From NCBI GenBank assembly GCA_947177025.1, contig CAMWSQ010000006.1, positions 1 through 32,268 of the forward strand: a stretch of 32,268 nt of DNA, read 5' to 3'. This document shows, in pieces, positions 17,246 through 27,169 of the stretch. The notes beneath the pieces were generated by a model that made no database searches, had not been told where the DNA came from, and saw nothing but the letters and a program-made list of their open reading frames with translations. Made by a program: the position numbers and the translations under genes. This stretch comes from an uncultured Mollicutes bacterium. GTDB lineage: Bacteria > Bacillota_I > Bacilli_A > Acholeplasmatales > Anaeroplasmataceae. Numbering within the stretch: position 1 is the first letter of the stretch; each line of letters begins with the position of its first letter.

Positions 17246-18245
17246 CTTTATTCTCTCCTTGATATGCTTTGTAAATTAAGCTTGCATCCGCTAATGCGAT
17301 TGCAACACAAGCCTCTAAAACGACCTGAGCTCTTAAAATTATCGCTGCATCATGACGACCTTCAATTCTCAATTCTTCAATTCTTCCACTTTCTTTGTTA
17401 AATGTTTCCTGAGGAATACTGATAGAAGGTGTTGGTTTTACAAAAACATTTACAACCAATGGATTCCCATTGGAAACCCCACCATTGATTCCACCATTAT
17501 GATTTGTTTTTGTAGTTCCCTTTTCATCTATTATGCAATCATTAAATTCGCTTCCTCTAAGACGGGCTCCATCAAATCCTATGCCAAAGGAAACTCCTTT
17601 AACACCACCAATAGAAAATAAAAGATGAGAAATAGTGGATTCTAAAGAGTCAAAATAAGGCTCTCCCAATCCAACAGGAATCTGATCGGCTTGAATTTGA
17701 ACAATTCCTCCAACAGAATCCTTTTCCTCTACTGCTTTTTCTAATATACTCTTAAACTGAGTTTGATCTGTAACCCCACCAAGATTTGTAATCTTTGTAG
17801 AAAAACTGATAGTTTTTAATATTTTTTTTGCAACAACTCCAGCAGCCACAATTCCAAGAGTTAATCTTCCCGAAAAAGAGCCACCACCTCTATAATCCTG
17901 ATATCCTTTATATTTGACATTTGCCACAAAATCAGCATGAGAAGGTCTAGGATGACTTACTAGCTTAGAATAATCCTTACTTTTTGTATTCGTATTTAGA
18001 AAACGAAGGAGAATAGCTCCACCTGTAGTATAGCCTTTAAACACTCCAGATTCTATAATAATTTCATCAGGTTCTATTCTAGGAGTAGTTCCAAGACCAC
18101 CAGATTTTCTTCTTGCTAAATCAGCAGCAAAATCTGCTTCTTTTAAAGAAATTCCTGCTGGAACTCCATCCAATAAAACACCTACAGAATTTCCATGACT
18201 TTCCCCATATATATTAAGTTGAAATAGTTTTCCTATGTGATTCAT
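17238..18245 (-). CDS. aroC: Chorismate synthase
   Basis: YGESHGNSVGVLLDGVPAGI, RPSHADFVANVKYKGYQDYRGGGSFSGRLT, GRHDAAIILRA. Confidence 0.96.
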   Translation of the reverse strand: MNHIGKLFQLNIYGESHGNSVGVLLDGVPAGISLKEADFAADLARRKSGGLGTTPRIEPDEIIIESGVFKGYTTGGAILLRFLNTNTKSKDYSKLVSHPRPSHADFVANVKYKGYQDYRGGGSFSGRLTLGIVAAGVVAKKILKTISFSTKITNLGGVTDQTQFKSILEKAVEEKDSVGGIVQIQADQIPVGLGEPYFDSLESTISHLLFSIGGVKGVSFGIGFDGARLRGSEFNDCIIDEKGTTKTNHNGGINGGVSNGNPLVVNVFVKPTPSISIPQETFNKESGRIEELRIEGRHDAAIILRAQVVLEACVAIALADASLIYKAYQGENKDE

Positions 18246-18263
18246 ATTGAACCCTCCTGATTT

Positions 18264-19025
18264 TTATTTAATATCTATATATGCTACAACAGCTTCATAT
18301 GGAATAGAAATTGATTGTCCCTGCCATATTTCTTCTGCCTTTAATGCCTGCATAACCAGCATATATAATCCATTGATTTTAGAATGAGCATCCTTTAGTA
18401 ATTGTGTTTCTAAGGGGTTGAAGATAATATCAATAACCTTGCCTGATTTCTCGGCAATTTCCTTAGACACTGGACTAACTCCTACATTTGGAAACATTCC
18501 AACTGGAGTTGTATTCACTAATACATCAATATTTTTCGTTTCAAGTTCCTTATAACTAATATCATTCTTTTTAGGAGTTCTAGACACAAAATGACAAATT
18601 CCGCCTAAATCCTGTAATGCTTGGTTGACTGCCAAGGAAGCTCCACCTGTGCCTAAAATGTAACATTCTTTATTTTGAACATCAACCTTATAGTACTTTA
18701 AAGTTTCTAAAAAACCATCATAATCCGTATTTGTTCCATATGCCTTTCCATTTTTGACATAGACTGTATTAACACTACCAATAGCTTTGGCTTTTTCATC
18801 TATGCAATCTAAGTACTGCATAATTGTTTTTTTGTAAGGAATCGTCACATTAAAACCAGAATAATATCCCTGTTTTAACTGTTCTATGTATTTTTCCAAC
18901 TCTTCTTCCTTGCATTCTAAAAGAGAATAGGTTGCCTCTTGATGTAAAGATTGAAAAACAAAGCTATGAATGATTTTTGAATAACTATGAGAAAGCTTTT
19001 CTCCTAATAATCCATACTGTTTCAT
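18264..19025 (-). CDS. aroE: Shikimate dehydrogenase
   Basis: YGLLGEKLSHSYSKIIHSF, GFNVTIPYKKTIMQYLD, GTNTDYDGFLETL, LVNTTPVGMFP. Confidence 0.95.
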   Translation of the reverse strand: MKQYGLLGEKLSHSYSKIIHSFVFQSLHQEATYSLLECKEEELEKYIEQLKQGYYSGFNVTIPYKKTIMQYLDCIDEKAKAIGSVNTVYVKNGKAYGTNTDYDGFLETLKYYKVDVQNKECYILGTGGASLAVNQALQDLGGICHFVSRTPKKNDISYKELETKNIDVLVNTTPVGMFPNVGVSPVSKEIAEKSGKVIDIIFNPLETQLLKDAHSKINGLYMLVMQALKAEEIWQGQSISIPYEAVVAYIDIK

Positions 19026-19291
19026 TTCATCAAATCCTTTTGATATTCTTTAGAAGATTTTAATACTCCTTCAAAGAAAATACGATAATAGTCTTCAAGA
19101 TCTTTATTATTTAGCAATGAAACATTCTTTTCAATAATGTTTTGTTCTCTAGATGCATCTAATACAGGAAGCTGATTCTCTAGCTTATATTCTGCAACCA
19201 TTTGAACTGCATGCATTCTTTCTTCAAAAAGCTTTAGCATTGCTTCATCAATTTGATTTATTTTATTTCTTGCATCATCTAATTTACTCAT
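19022..19291 (-). CDS. Chorismate mutase (AroQ type)
   Basis: 89 aa: LDDARNKINQIDEAMLKLFEERMHAVQMVAEYKLENQLPVLDASREQ. Confidence 0.9.
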   Translation of the reverse strand: MSKLDDARNKINQIDEAMLKLFEERMHAVQMVAEYKLENQLPVLDASREQNIIEKNVSLLNNKDLEDYYRIFFEGVLKSSKEYQKDLMK

Positions 19292-20549
19292 AGGTTACAT
19301 CTCCTCCTAATGCCTCAAATACTTCCCAAAAATTCGGATAGGATTTAGAAACACATTCTGCATTCAAAATAGTTAAATCCTCATCCATCTTTAAGCTTGC
19401 CATTGCGAGTGCCATTGCAACTCTATGATCATTGTGAGAATCTACTACACCTCCATGAAGTTTCTTTGTTCCATAAATCTTCATTGTATCAGGTTCTTCA
19501 TCAATCTTAGCACCTAACTTCTCTAGTTCTTCCTTCATGCAGGTAACTCTATCACATTCCTTGATTCTTAAGCGAGAAACGTGTGTAAAATAAGAAACTC
19601 CTTCTGATACACTGGCTAAAACAGTAAGTGCAGGTCCTAAGTCAGGAGACTGAGAAAAATCAATCGTTGTTCCCTTAGTTTGACTAGGTAAACAATATAA
19701 AAGCTCATGATCAAACTGAATATTTCCATTTAAAGAAGAAATATCCTCTATGATTTTTTTATCTCCTTGATAAGAGATAGGATTCATTCCTTTTAGCTGG
19801 ATGTCTGCTCCCATTGCTCCTGCAATTAAGAAGAATGCAGTTTGAGAATAGTCTCCTTCTACTGTATAGTTATAAGAATGATAGCTTTGATTTCCTTTGA
19901 TTTCAAAGGAGGTATATTCATGATTTATAATTTCAATTCCAAATTTAGATAAGATATCTAAAGTCAAATCTACATATCCTTTAGATTCTAAAGTGCCTAT
20001 AATCTCTATTACAGAATCTCCATTTAATAAGGGTAAAGCAAATAATAGTCCTGTAATAAACTGTGAGGAAATATTTCCCTGAACCTCATATTTTCCTGGA
20101 ACGAGACCTCCAGTTGTTTTTAAAGGTAAATATGCATCCTCAGGATGTGTAAACTGTATTCCTAGCTTTTGAAATATTTCAAAATAAGAATCTAGTGGTC
20201 TTTTCACCAAATGATTTCTTCCTATAAATTCCATAGGTGTTGGATTGACTAATGCAATAGGAATTAAAAAACGCAAAGTAGAGCCAGATTCGTTTGCATC
20301 AATCACATTATCTGTTCTTTTCACTTTAGAGCCTTTAATCCTTAGTGTAGTTCCTTCTACCTCTATTTTAGCACCTAAGGCTTTCATTGCAGAAATAGTT
20401 GCTAGAATATCTTTAGAAAACATGACATTAGAAATTACACTTTCCTCTTCACTTAATGAAGCTGCAATAATTGCACGATGAGATAAGCTTTTTGAAGGAG
20501 GTATAGACACAATCCCCTTTAATTTTTTGGGATGAATGGTTACATTCAT
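19284..20549 (-). CDS. aroA: 3-phosphoshikimate 1-carboxyvinyltransferase
   Basis: PPSKSLSHRAIIAASLS, NESGSTLRFLIPIAL, RLRIKECDRVTCMKEEL, DSHNDHRVAMALAMA. Confidence 0.96.
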   Translation of the reverse strand: MNVTIHPKKLKGIVSIPPSKSLSHRAIIAASLSEEESVISNVMFSKDILATISAMKALGAKIEVEGTTLRIKGSKVKRTDNVIDANESGSTLRFLIPIALVNPTPMEFIGRNHLVKRPLDSYFEIFQKLGIQFTHPEDAYLPLKTTGGLVPGKYEVQGNISSQFITGLLFALPLLNGDSVIEIIGTLESKGYVDLTLDILSKFGIEIINHEYTSFEIKGNQSYHSYNYTVEGDYSQTAFFLIAGAMGADIQLKGMNPISYQGDKKIIEDISSLNGNIQFDHELLYCLPSQTKGTTIDFSQSPDLGPALTVLASVSEGVSYFTHVSRLRIKECDRVTCMKEELEKLGAKIDEEPDTMKIYGTKKLHGGVVDSHNDHRVAMALAMASLKMDEDLTILNAECVSKSYPNFWEVFEALGGDVTYE

Positions 20550-21571
20550 TTTATCAGCTCCTTTAAATGCTTTTCTTCAACTGGATATAAGAAGGCTTGC
20601 CCAATCTTAGAAAGTAAAACCATATTAATTTTACCTGCCAAATTCTTTTTATCCTTTGCAATTTCTAAAATATATTCCTTGTAGCTTGGTTCCTCACAAG
20701 GTAAATCATATTGCTTTATAATTTCCTTAAGTTCTTTATAACAATATTCTTCTGTCAATCCTAAATCCATACCAAAACGGAGAACCATCAGCATACCTAA
20801 AGCAACTGCCTCACCATGCTTTAACCCTAACTTTAACTCAATAGCATGTCCAAAGGTATGTCCAAAGTTCAACAGCATTCTTTCCTTTGTATCAAACTCA
20901 TCCTTTTCAACAATACTTTGTTTTACACATAAGCTTTGATAAATAATCTCTTCATCAACCTCTGGTTTATGCTTTAGCATTTCAAATAGCTTTTCATTTC
21001 CAATGGCAGCATGTTTAATAAGCTCTCCCATACCATTATTCCATTCTCTTTTAGATAACGTATGTAATACCTTCGGATCTATTAAAACCAGCTTAGGCTG
21101 TTTAAAACAACCCAATATATTTTTACGTTCATAAAAATCAATGCCTGTTTTCCCACCAATAGAGGAATCCATCTGGCTAAGCAATGAAGTAGGCACACTC
21201 ACATAAGGTAAGCCACGATAGAGAGTTGCGGCAACAAAGCCTGTTAAATCTCCTATTACTCCACCACCCAAGGCTAAAAGTAATTCATTTCTACGGATAT
21301 CTTTATCTAAAAGCTTTTGGACAACAGATGCATACATTTCTATGCTTTTGGAAGCTTCTCCATGTGGAATAACTACACTTTCTACTTCATAGTCTTTTAA
21401 ACTATTCTTTACTGCTTCTAAATATAACTTTTCAACAATATCATCTGTAATAATATAAATTTTTTTATTGTGATAAACTTCCTTAATATAAAAAGAAAGA
21501 TGAAACAAAATGTCATCTTCTATAAAAATGTTATAGGAATTCGTCTTTAATTGAATTCTTAATTGTTTCAT
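20546..21571 (-). CDS. aroB: 3-dehydroquinate synthase
   Basis: LLALGGGVIGDLTGFVAATLYRGLPYVSVPTSLLSQMDSSIGGKTGID, NFGHTFGHAIE, HGEAVALGM. Confidence 0.96.
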   Translation of the reverse strand: MKQLRIQLKTNSYNIFIEDDILFHLSFYIKEVYHNKKIYIITDDIVEKLYLEAVKNSLKDYEVESVVIPHGEASKSIEMYASVVQKLLDKDIRRNELLLALGGGVIGDLTGFVAATLYRGLPYVSVPTSLLSQMDSSIGGKTGIDFYERKNILGCFKQPKLVLIDPKVLHTLSKREWNNGMGELIKHAAIGNEKLFEMLKHKPEVDEEIIYQSLCVKQSIVEKDEFDTKERMLLNFGHTFGHAIELKLGLKHGEAVALGMLMVLRFGMDLGLTEEYCYKELKEIIKQYDLPCEEPSYKEYILEIAKDKKNLAGKINMVLLSKIGQAFLYPVEEKHLKELIK

Positions 21572-22398
21572 TTTTCCATCTTCCTTCTAATTTGTGTAGA
21601 TTGATTAAATAGTTTTTTCAATGTATCTTTATCATTGTACTTTAAGGCATTTTTTAAAATATCAAGTTCTGCCTCAAAACTAGAGATATGTTCTAATAGA
21701 TACTCTTTATTTTCTAAAAACAATTCACTCCAAAGAGCGTCATTAATCATTGCAATTCTCGTTAAATCACGATAAGAGTCTCCAATAAATTTTACAGTAT
21801 CTGCATCATGATCACTATTGACCAAAGATACAGCAATTGCGTGAGTGAGCTGACTAGTAAAGCCAATCATTTGGTCATGACGTTCAATTGAAATCGTTGT
21901 AATTCTTCCAAAATCTAAATCATGTGCAATTCCTATTAAAACTTCTTCTGCGGTTCTATTAACAGAGTCTATTGGTGTAATTAAAAAATTTGCTCCTCTA
22001 AATATTTTGTAATCAGCAAATTGAATTCCTATCTTTTCTTTTCCTGCCATAGGATGATGGGATAAATAAGTTGCCTTTCCTGCAAGTAAGGTTGCTTTTC
22101 TTACAAATGAACTTTTTACTCCACATACATCTGTAATGATTTGATTTTCTTTAAATAAAGCATTATGCTGTTTTAAAAAATCTAAAATAGCCTGTGGATA
22201 GATTGCAAGAATAATACAATCACACTCTGATAAAATCGAAAAATCATCAATAAATCCATCTTTTATAAACTTGTTTTCTTTAGCATACTGAATGACATCT
22301 ACACTTTGGTCTATCCCATAAATTTCATGTCCCTTTAAGGATAGTCCCATAGCATAGGACCCACCAATCAGTCCTAGTCCAACAATACAAATTTTCAT
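21568..22398 (-). CDS. tyrA: Prephenate dehydrogenase
   Basis: IVGLGLIGGSYAMGLSLKGHEIYGID, DVCGVKSSF, HPMAGKEKIG, QLTHAIAVSL. Confidence 0.92.
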   Translation of the reverse strand: MKICIVGLGLIGGSYAMGLSLKGHEIYGIDQSVDVIQYAKENKFIKDGFIDDFSILSECDCIILAIYPQAILDFLKQHNALFKENQIITDVCGVKSSFVRKATLLAGKATYLSHHPMAGKEKIGIQFADYKIFRGANFLITPIDSVNRTAEEVLIGIAHDLDFGRITTISIERHDQMIGFTSQLTHAIAVSLVNSDHDADTVKFIGDSYRDLTRIAMINDALWSELFLENKEYLLEHISSFEAELDILKNALKYNDKDTLKKLFNQSTQIRRKMEK

Positions 22399-23411
22399 TA
22401 TAGCTTTTTCCCAACAATTGGTGCAATTAATCTTAGCTGCTGCATCATATGATCAAAACGCTCAGGCTTTAGGCTTTGTGCACCATCACATAATGCACAT
22501 TCTGGATTGTTGTGGACCTCAACAATAATTCCATCAGCTCCTACAGCTAATGCTGCCTTAGACAAATCTTCTACCATAGACCACTTACCAGCTGCATGAG
22601 AAGGATCTACAATAACAGGTAAATGAGATAATTCCTTCACTGCAAGTACAGCAGATAAATCTAGTGTATTTCTAGTATATTTTTCAAAAGTACGAATTCC
22701 TCTTTCACATAAAATAACCTTATCATTTCCGCCAGCTAAAATGTACTCAGCTGCCATCAACCATTCTTCTATTGTTGCAGAAAGACCACGCTTTAATAAA
22801 ATAGGCTTATCAATTTTTCCAAGAGCCTTTAACAAATGGAAATTTTGCATATTACGAGCGCCGACCTGAATGATATCTACATCCTTAACAAATCGTTCAA
22901 TCATATCCTCAGACTGAATTTCTGTAATGATTGGCAAACGTGTTTCCTTTCTTGCTTCCATTAATAAATCTAAACCCTCAAGTTCTAATCCTTGAAATGC
23001 ATAAGGGCTTGTTCTTGGCTTATATGCTCCACCTCTTAAAATATGTGCTCCACTTTCCTTTACACTTTGAGCAACACTTACAATTTGATCATGATTTTCA
23101 ACAGAGCATGGACCTGCCATAACCGTAAAGTTTCCTCCACCAATCTTTACACCACACACATCAATAATGGTAGGCTCTGGATGAAATGCCTTAGAAGCCT
23201 TTTTATATGGAACCTGAATTCTTGTGATAGTATCTACGCCTGGCAATGCATAGACATCACTATCCATTGTTTTCGTAGTATCTCCAATAATACCGATGAC
23301 TTTTACATCTCCACTACTTGCATCCTTTATTTCAAGACCCCTTGTCTTAAAATACTCTATAATATTTTGATATTCCTTCTTTGTTATGGAATCCTTCATC
23401 TTAATAATCAT
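22398..23411 (-). CDS. aroF: 3-deoxy-7-phosphoheptulonate synthase (type I beta-like)
   Basis: VMAGPCSVENHDQ, LRGGAYKPRTSPYAFQGL, ILCERGIRTFEKYTRNTLDLSAV, VIVDPSHAAGKW. Confidence 0.95.
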   Translation of the reverse strand: MIIKMKDSITKKEYQNIIEYFKTRGLEIKDASSGDVKVIGIIGDTTKTMDSDVYALPGVDTITRIQVPYKKASKAFHPEPTIIDVCGVKIGGGNFTVMAGPCSVENHDQIVSVAQSVKESGAHILRGGAYKPRTSPYAFQGLELEGLDLLMEARKETRLPIITEIQSEDMIERFVKDVDIIQVGARNMQNFHLLKALGKIDKPILLKRGLSATIEEWLMAAEYILAGGNDKVILCERGIRTFEKYTRNTLDLSAVLAVKELSHLPVIVDPSHAAGKWSMVEDLSKAALAVGADGIIVEVHNNPECALCDGAQSLKPERFDHMMQQLRLIAPIVGKKL

Positions 23412-23444
23412 AAGTAATACCTCACTTGTACCTATATTTATATT

Positions 23445-23473
23445 ATTCTATCATAAAACGACATTGTATTCAA
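23445..23473 (-). promoter_or_regulatory. Putative sigma-A promoter for the aro operon
   Basis: Minus strand TTGAAT, 17-nt spacer, TAGAAT, about 30 nt upstream of the aroF ATG. Confidence 0.6.
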
Positions 23474-23485
23474 GAAAAGGAGATA

Positions 23486-23520
23486 AAGAAAAACCATTGT
23501 GAATTTAAATCACAATGGTT
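23486..23520 (-). terminator. Rho-independent terminator of the ABC transporter operon
   Basis: AACCATTGTGA-ATTTAAA-TCACAATGGTT; minus-strand T tract follows. Confidence 0.8.
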
Positions 23521-23571
23521 CAAAATGCCTCATTCCTTATTAAAAAGGTTAAAGGGTATAAAACAAAGCTA

Positions 23572-25341
23572 TTATTTATTTTTTTCAAATTGAGAATCAT
23601 ACATATCCTTATAGATAGGACAAGTGTCATAAAGGTGAGTGTGGCTTCCTTGACCCACAATAATTCCATGATCTAAAACTACAATTTCATCTGCATCCTT
23701 AATTGTGGATAGACGATGGGCAATAATGAAGGTTGTTCTTCCCTTCGCAACTACATCCATCGCATGTTTAATTCTAATTTCTGTTTCACTATCAATGTTA
23801 GCAGTAGCTTCATCTAATACTAATATTTTAGGCTTACGTAGAAGGATTCTTGCAAAGGATAACAGCTGCTTTTCCCCTAAGGATAGATTTTCTCCTCTAA
23901 AGGAAATCGGAGTATCTAAGCCAAGCTCGCTCTTTTCTAGCATATATCCAGCTCCTACCTCTTCTATAACTTGTAATACCTCTGCATCAGAATATTCTCG
24001 CTCCATAGTTACATTAGAACGAATAGTACCTGCAAATAAAGCAGGAGTCTGAAGCACAATTCCAAGGTTTCTACGATAGGAAGCCTTGTTATAGGCTTTA
24101 ATATCTACTCCATCAACTAGAAGTTCTCCTTCTTGATAATCATTATAGCCAAGTAATAAATTCATTAAGGAAGACTTCCCACTTCCTGTATGACCTACAA
24201 TTCCAATCTTTTTCCCAGCTGGAACAGATAAGGATAAATCCTTTAATACATAATTATCTTCAATATAGGCAAATCGTATATGCTTAAATTCTACATCACC
24301 TTTGATTTCATCTGGAGCTTCTGCTCCATCTAAGATTCTTGTGTCATTGGCTTCATCCATAAATTGATATACTCGATTAGCAGCAACTAAAGAATCCTCT
24401 AATTCATTTAGGTTATTGAATATTGCATTGATTGGATTAATCATACGATCCAAATACCCAATGAAGGTTGTAATTAAGCCAGCCGTAATTCCGGCATTTC
24501 CTAAGGATTCATATCCAATAAAGAATAGAATTCCGATCTCTGCCAAACGTTTTAATATTGTGAGAAGCTCCCAACCAAAATAGATATTGATGGTATTTGC
24601 TTTCACATCGTTGTAATTATACCGATTTACAAGTTCCTTATATTCATTCATCATATTATCTTCTTGATTAAAGTCCTGAATGATTAAAGCTCCACTGATT
24701 AACTCATTTAATTTTCCTGTGATTCTTGAACCTGTTTCTCTTAAATCTAAATAATACTTATGAACCTTTCTACGATACACTGTAATCCAAACTAAAATAA
24801 GTGGTACAATAGCTAGAATGATTAACCCTAAAATAGGCTTTAAGTAAATTAAACCAACATAAACAATGACAATATTAATTATGGCATTGATAATAGAAAA
24901 CATTGTCATATAAAAGGTTCTTACTCCATTACTATCTGAGGTAATCTTCGCAACGATTTTACCATCTGGTTCTAATGAAAAATAATCCACTGGAAGATAA
25001 TCTATTTTACGAATGGCATCCTCTCTCAAATTTTTTTCAATATGCATTCCAGCAAGTGTTTGTAAATATTGTCCAAAATATCGCATCACTACTACTACAA
25101 TTGTACAAAGCAAATATGCACCAATTAACCATAAAATCATTTCCATATTATTTGCAGGAATATAAGTGTCTAGAATTTCTTTAGTAAACAAAGGAGTAAT
25201 TGTTGTAAGTAAAGCAATGCCTATATTTAAAAACAAAGTAATCAATACTAGCTTCCACTCTTTTTTGATATAAGGAAGTGTTTTTTTAAATAAGGTGGAT
25301 TTTGAATACCCTTCTGTCTTCTTCTTAGGCATTAGAATCAC
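23572..25341 (-). CDS. ABC exporter, TMD-NBD half transporter (subunit with catalytic Walker B Glu)
   Basis: Walker A GHTGSGKSS; divergent signature LSLGE; Walker B ILVLDEATANID; H-loop IAHRLSTI. Confidence 0.93.
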   Translation of the reverse strand: MILMPKKKTEGYSKSTLFKKTLPYIKKEWKLVLITLFLNIGIALLTTITPLFTKEILDTYIPANNMEMILWLIGAYLLCTIVVVVMRYFGQYLQTLAGMHIEKNLREDAIRKIDYLPVDYFSLEPDGKIVAKITSDSNGVRTFYMTMFSIINAIINIVIVYVGLIYLKPILGLIILAIVPLILVWITVYRRKVHKYYLDLRETGSRITGKLNELISGALIIQDFNQEDNMMNEYKELVNRYNYNDVKANTINIYFGWELLTILKRLAEIGILFFIGYESLGNAGITAGLITTFIGYLDRMINPINAIFNNLNELEDSLVAANRVYQFMDEANDTRILDGAEAPDEIKGDVEFKHIRFAYIEDNYVLKDLSLSVPAGKKIGIVGHTGSGKSSLMNLLLGYNDYQEGELLVDGVDIKAYNKASYRRNLGIVLQTPALFAGTIRSNVTMEREYSDAEVLQVIEEVGAGYMLEKSELGLDTPISFRGENLSLGEKQLLSFARILLRKPKILVLDEATANIDSETEIRIKHAMDVVAKGRTTFIIAHRLSTIKDADEIVVLDHGIIVGQGSHTHLYDTCPIYKDMYDSQFEKNK

Positions 25342-27088
25342 CTTCTTCCATTTGTTGAGCTATAAATTGTTCATAATACCAACCTTTTAAAGCCATTAAT
25401 TCTTCATGAGTTCCACGTTCTACAATATGACCTTCATCTAAAACAATGATTTGGTTTGCATGCATAACAGCAGATAATCTATGCGCAACAATAATATTCG
25501 TTTTATTAGAACGATATTTTTTTAGAGAATGAATAATATTTGCTTCTGTTTTTCCATCTACGGCAGATAAAGAATCGTCCATAATTAAAACATCAGCATT
25601 TTTTAAGAAGGCTCTTGCAATGGCAAGTCTCTGTTTTTGTCCGCCAGAAAGAGTTACACCATATTCTCCAACAATCGTATCAAAGCCTTCTGAAAGCATC
25701 TCTATGTCCTTTTCAAAATCAGCAAGCATAACTGCTTCATTAACTTCTTCTAAAGACGCATTTGAATCTCCAATCAAAACATTCTTTAGAACAGATCTAG
25801 AAAACAGCATATGCTCCTGTGGGACATATCCAACATGACGTCTAACCTCTTGTTGATTATATACTTCAATTTCTTCTCCATTGATAAAGATTTTTTCATT
25901 ATCAATCGGAAGCTGCCGAACAAGCTGACGTACTAAAGTAGACTTCCCACTTCCTGTTTTACCGACAATACCTAAAGTTTGACCTTCTGTTATTGTTAAA
26001 TCAATATGCTTTAATACATCAATATGATCTCCTTCATAACGGAAGGAAAAATCTCTAAATTCAATGGATTTAATTTCCTTTAAGTCTTCGTCATCTATAT
26101 CGATAACTTTACTTTTGGCATCATAAATTTCATTCAACCGATCTGCAGAAATTAAGGATTGGTAGAAGTTATTAATCATATTTCCAATATTCGTTAAAGG
26201 TGCTTGGAATAAATTTAGATATAAAGTAAACTGAACTAAATCAGAAACCTTGAATGGGTGAGTCGGATCATTTCCATATTTGATGCAATAATATCCACCC
26301 AAGCCATATGCAATAATCGTAGCTACAGCAACAATAGACTGAAACATCGGTTGAAAAATAACATTAATTTTTAGATTAGCTTTTTCAACGTCATATGTAT
26401 CTTGAGAATATTTTAAATTCTTTTGATAGTTTTCTTCTTCTTTAGAAAAAGCACGTATTGTTCTAACATTGGTTATACTTTCTAAAATGACATTCCCCAT
26501 CAAAGAGGATTTTTCACGGACCATTTTCCAGTTTCGTTTTACCTTAGCCTTTAATAGAAGATTAGCAACAAAAATTAAACTTAATGGAATAAAGCATAAA
26601 AGAGCTAAATCCCAGCGAATTAAAATCATAGCTACTAGAGTTACGACTACTGTCATAGCTTCCAAGAAAATATTTAAAAGACGGTTTCCTCCACTGAAGT
26701 TAACAGCTTTTACATCTCCTAAGGCTCTAGTTAATAAATCTCCAGACTGAAAATGCTCAAAGAAGGTAGCATCCTGAACTAAAATATTCTCCATATAGCG
26801 TACCTGTAGAGCATAATATAGATGAACCTTTAATCTATTTTGTAAAACTTTTTTTGTCGTTGTTACAATATATATTAAAAGAACTGTTATTAAAAAAGGT
26901 AATAAAATATTCAAAAATAAAAAGTTTATAGTCAGTTCTTCCTCTTCAATAGCGGCAGTAAGCTGTTTGATTATCCAAGCAGGCACTAAGTTGAGCACAG
27001 TTAATAATAAACCTACTAAGACAATACTTACATATCGATACCAGTTTTTAGAAATAAACCACCATAAACTTTTAATAAATTTAAACAT
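25325..27088 (-). CDS. ABC exporter, TMD-NBD half transporter (subunit with Asp after Walker B)
   Basis: Walker A GKTGSGKST; LSGGQKQR; Walker B VLIMDDSLSAVD; H-loop VAHRLSAV. Confidence 0.93.
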   Translation of the reverse strand: MFKFIKSLWWFISKNWYRYVSIVLVGLLLTVLNLVPAWIIKQLTAAIEEEELTINFLFLNILLPFLITVLLIYIVTTTKKVLQNRLKVHLYYALQVRYMENILVQDATFFEHFQSGDLLTRALGDVKAVNFSGGNRLLNIFLEAMTVVVTLVAMILIRWDLALLCFIPLSLIFVANLLLKAKVKRNWKMVREKSSLMGNVILESITNVRTIRAFSKEEENYQKNLKYSQDTYDVEKANLKINVIFQPMFQSIVAVATIIAYGLGGYYCIKYGNDPTHPFKVSDLVQFTLYLNLFQAPLTNIGNMINNFYQSLISADRLNEIYDAKSKVIDIDDEDLKEIKSIEFRDFSFRYEGDHIDVLKHIDLTITEGQTLGIVGKTGSGKSTLVRQLVRQLPIDNEKIFINGEEIEVYNQQEVRRHVGYVPQEHMLFSRSVLKNVLIGDSNASLEEVNEAVMLADFEKDIEMLSEGFDTIVGEYGVTLSGGQKQRLAIARAFLKNADVLIMDDSLSAVDGKTEANIIHSLKKYRSNKTNIIVAHRLSAVMHANQIIVLDEGHIVERGTHEELMALKGWYYEQFIAQQMEEGDSNA

Positions 27089-27169
27089 ATTTTTTCACCT
27101 CATTTCTTCTTTTGTATAAATAATTATACTCCTAAACAAAAGAGAAAAAAGGAAAAAGTATGACAAAAA

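Noticed and set aside
23412-23480. T-box or riboswitch upstream of aroF
   Set aside because: A good promoter sits about 30-60 nt from the start codon and a terminator of the upstream operon lies just beyond; no room for a T-box.
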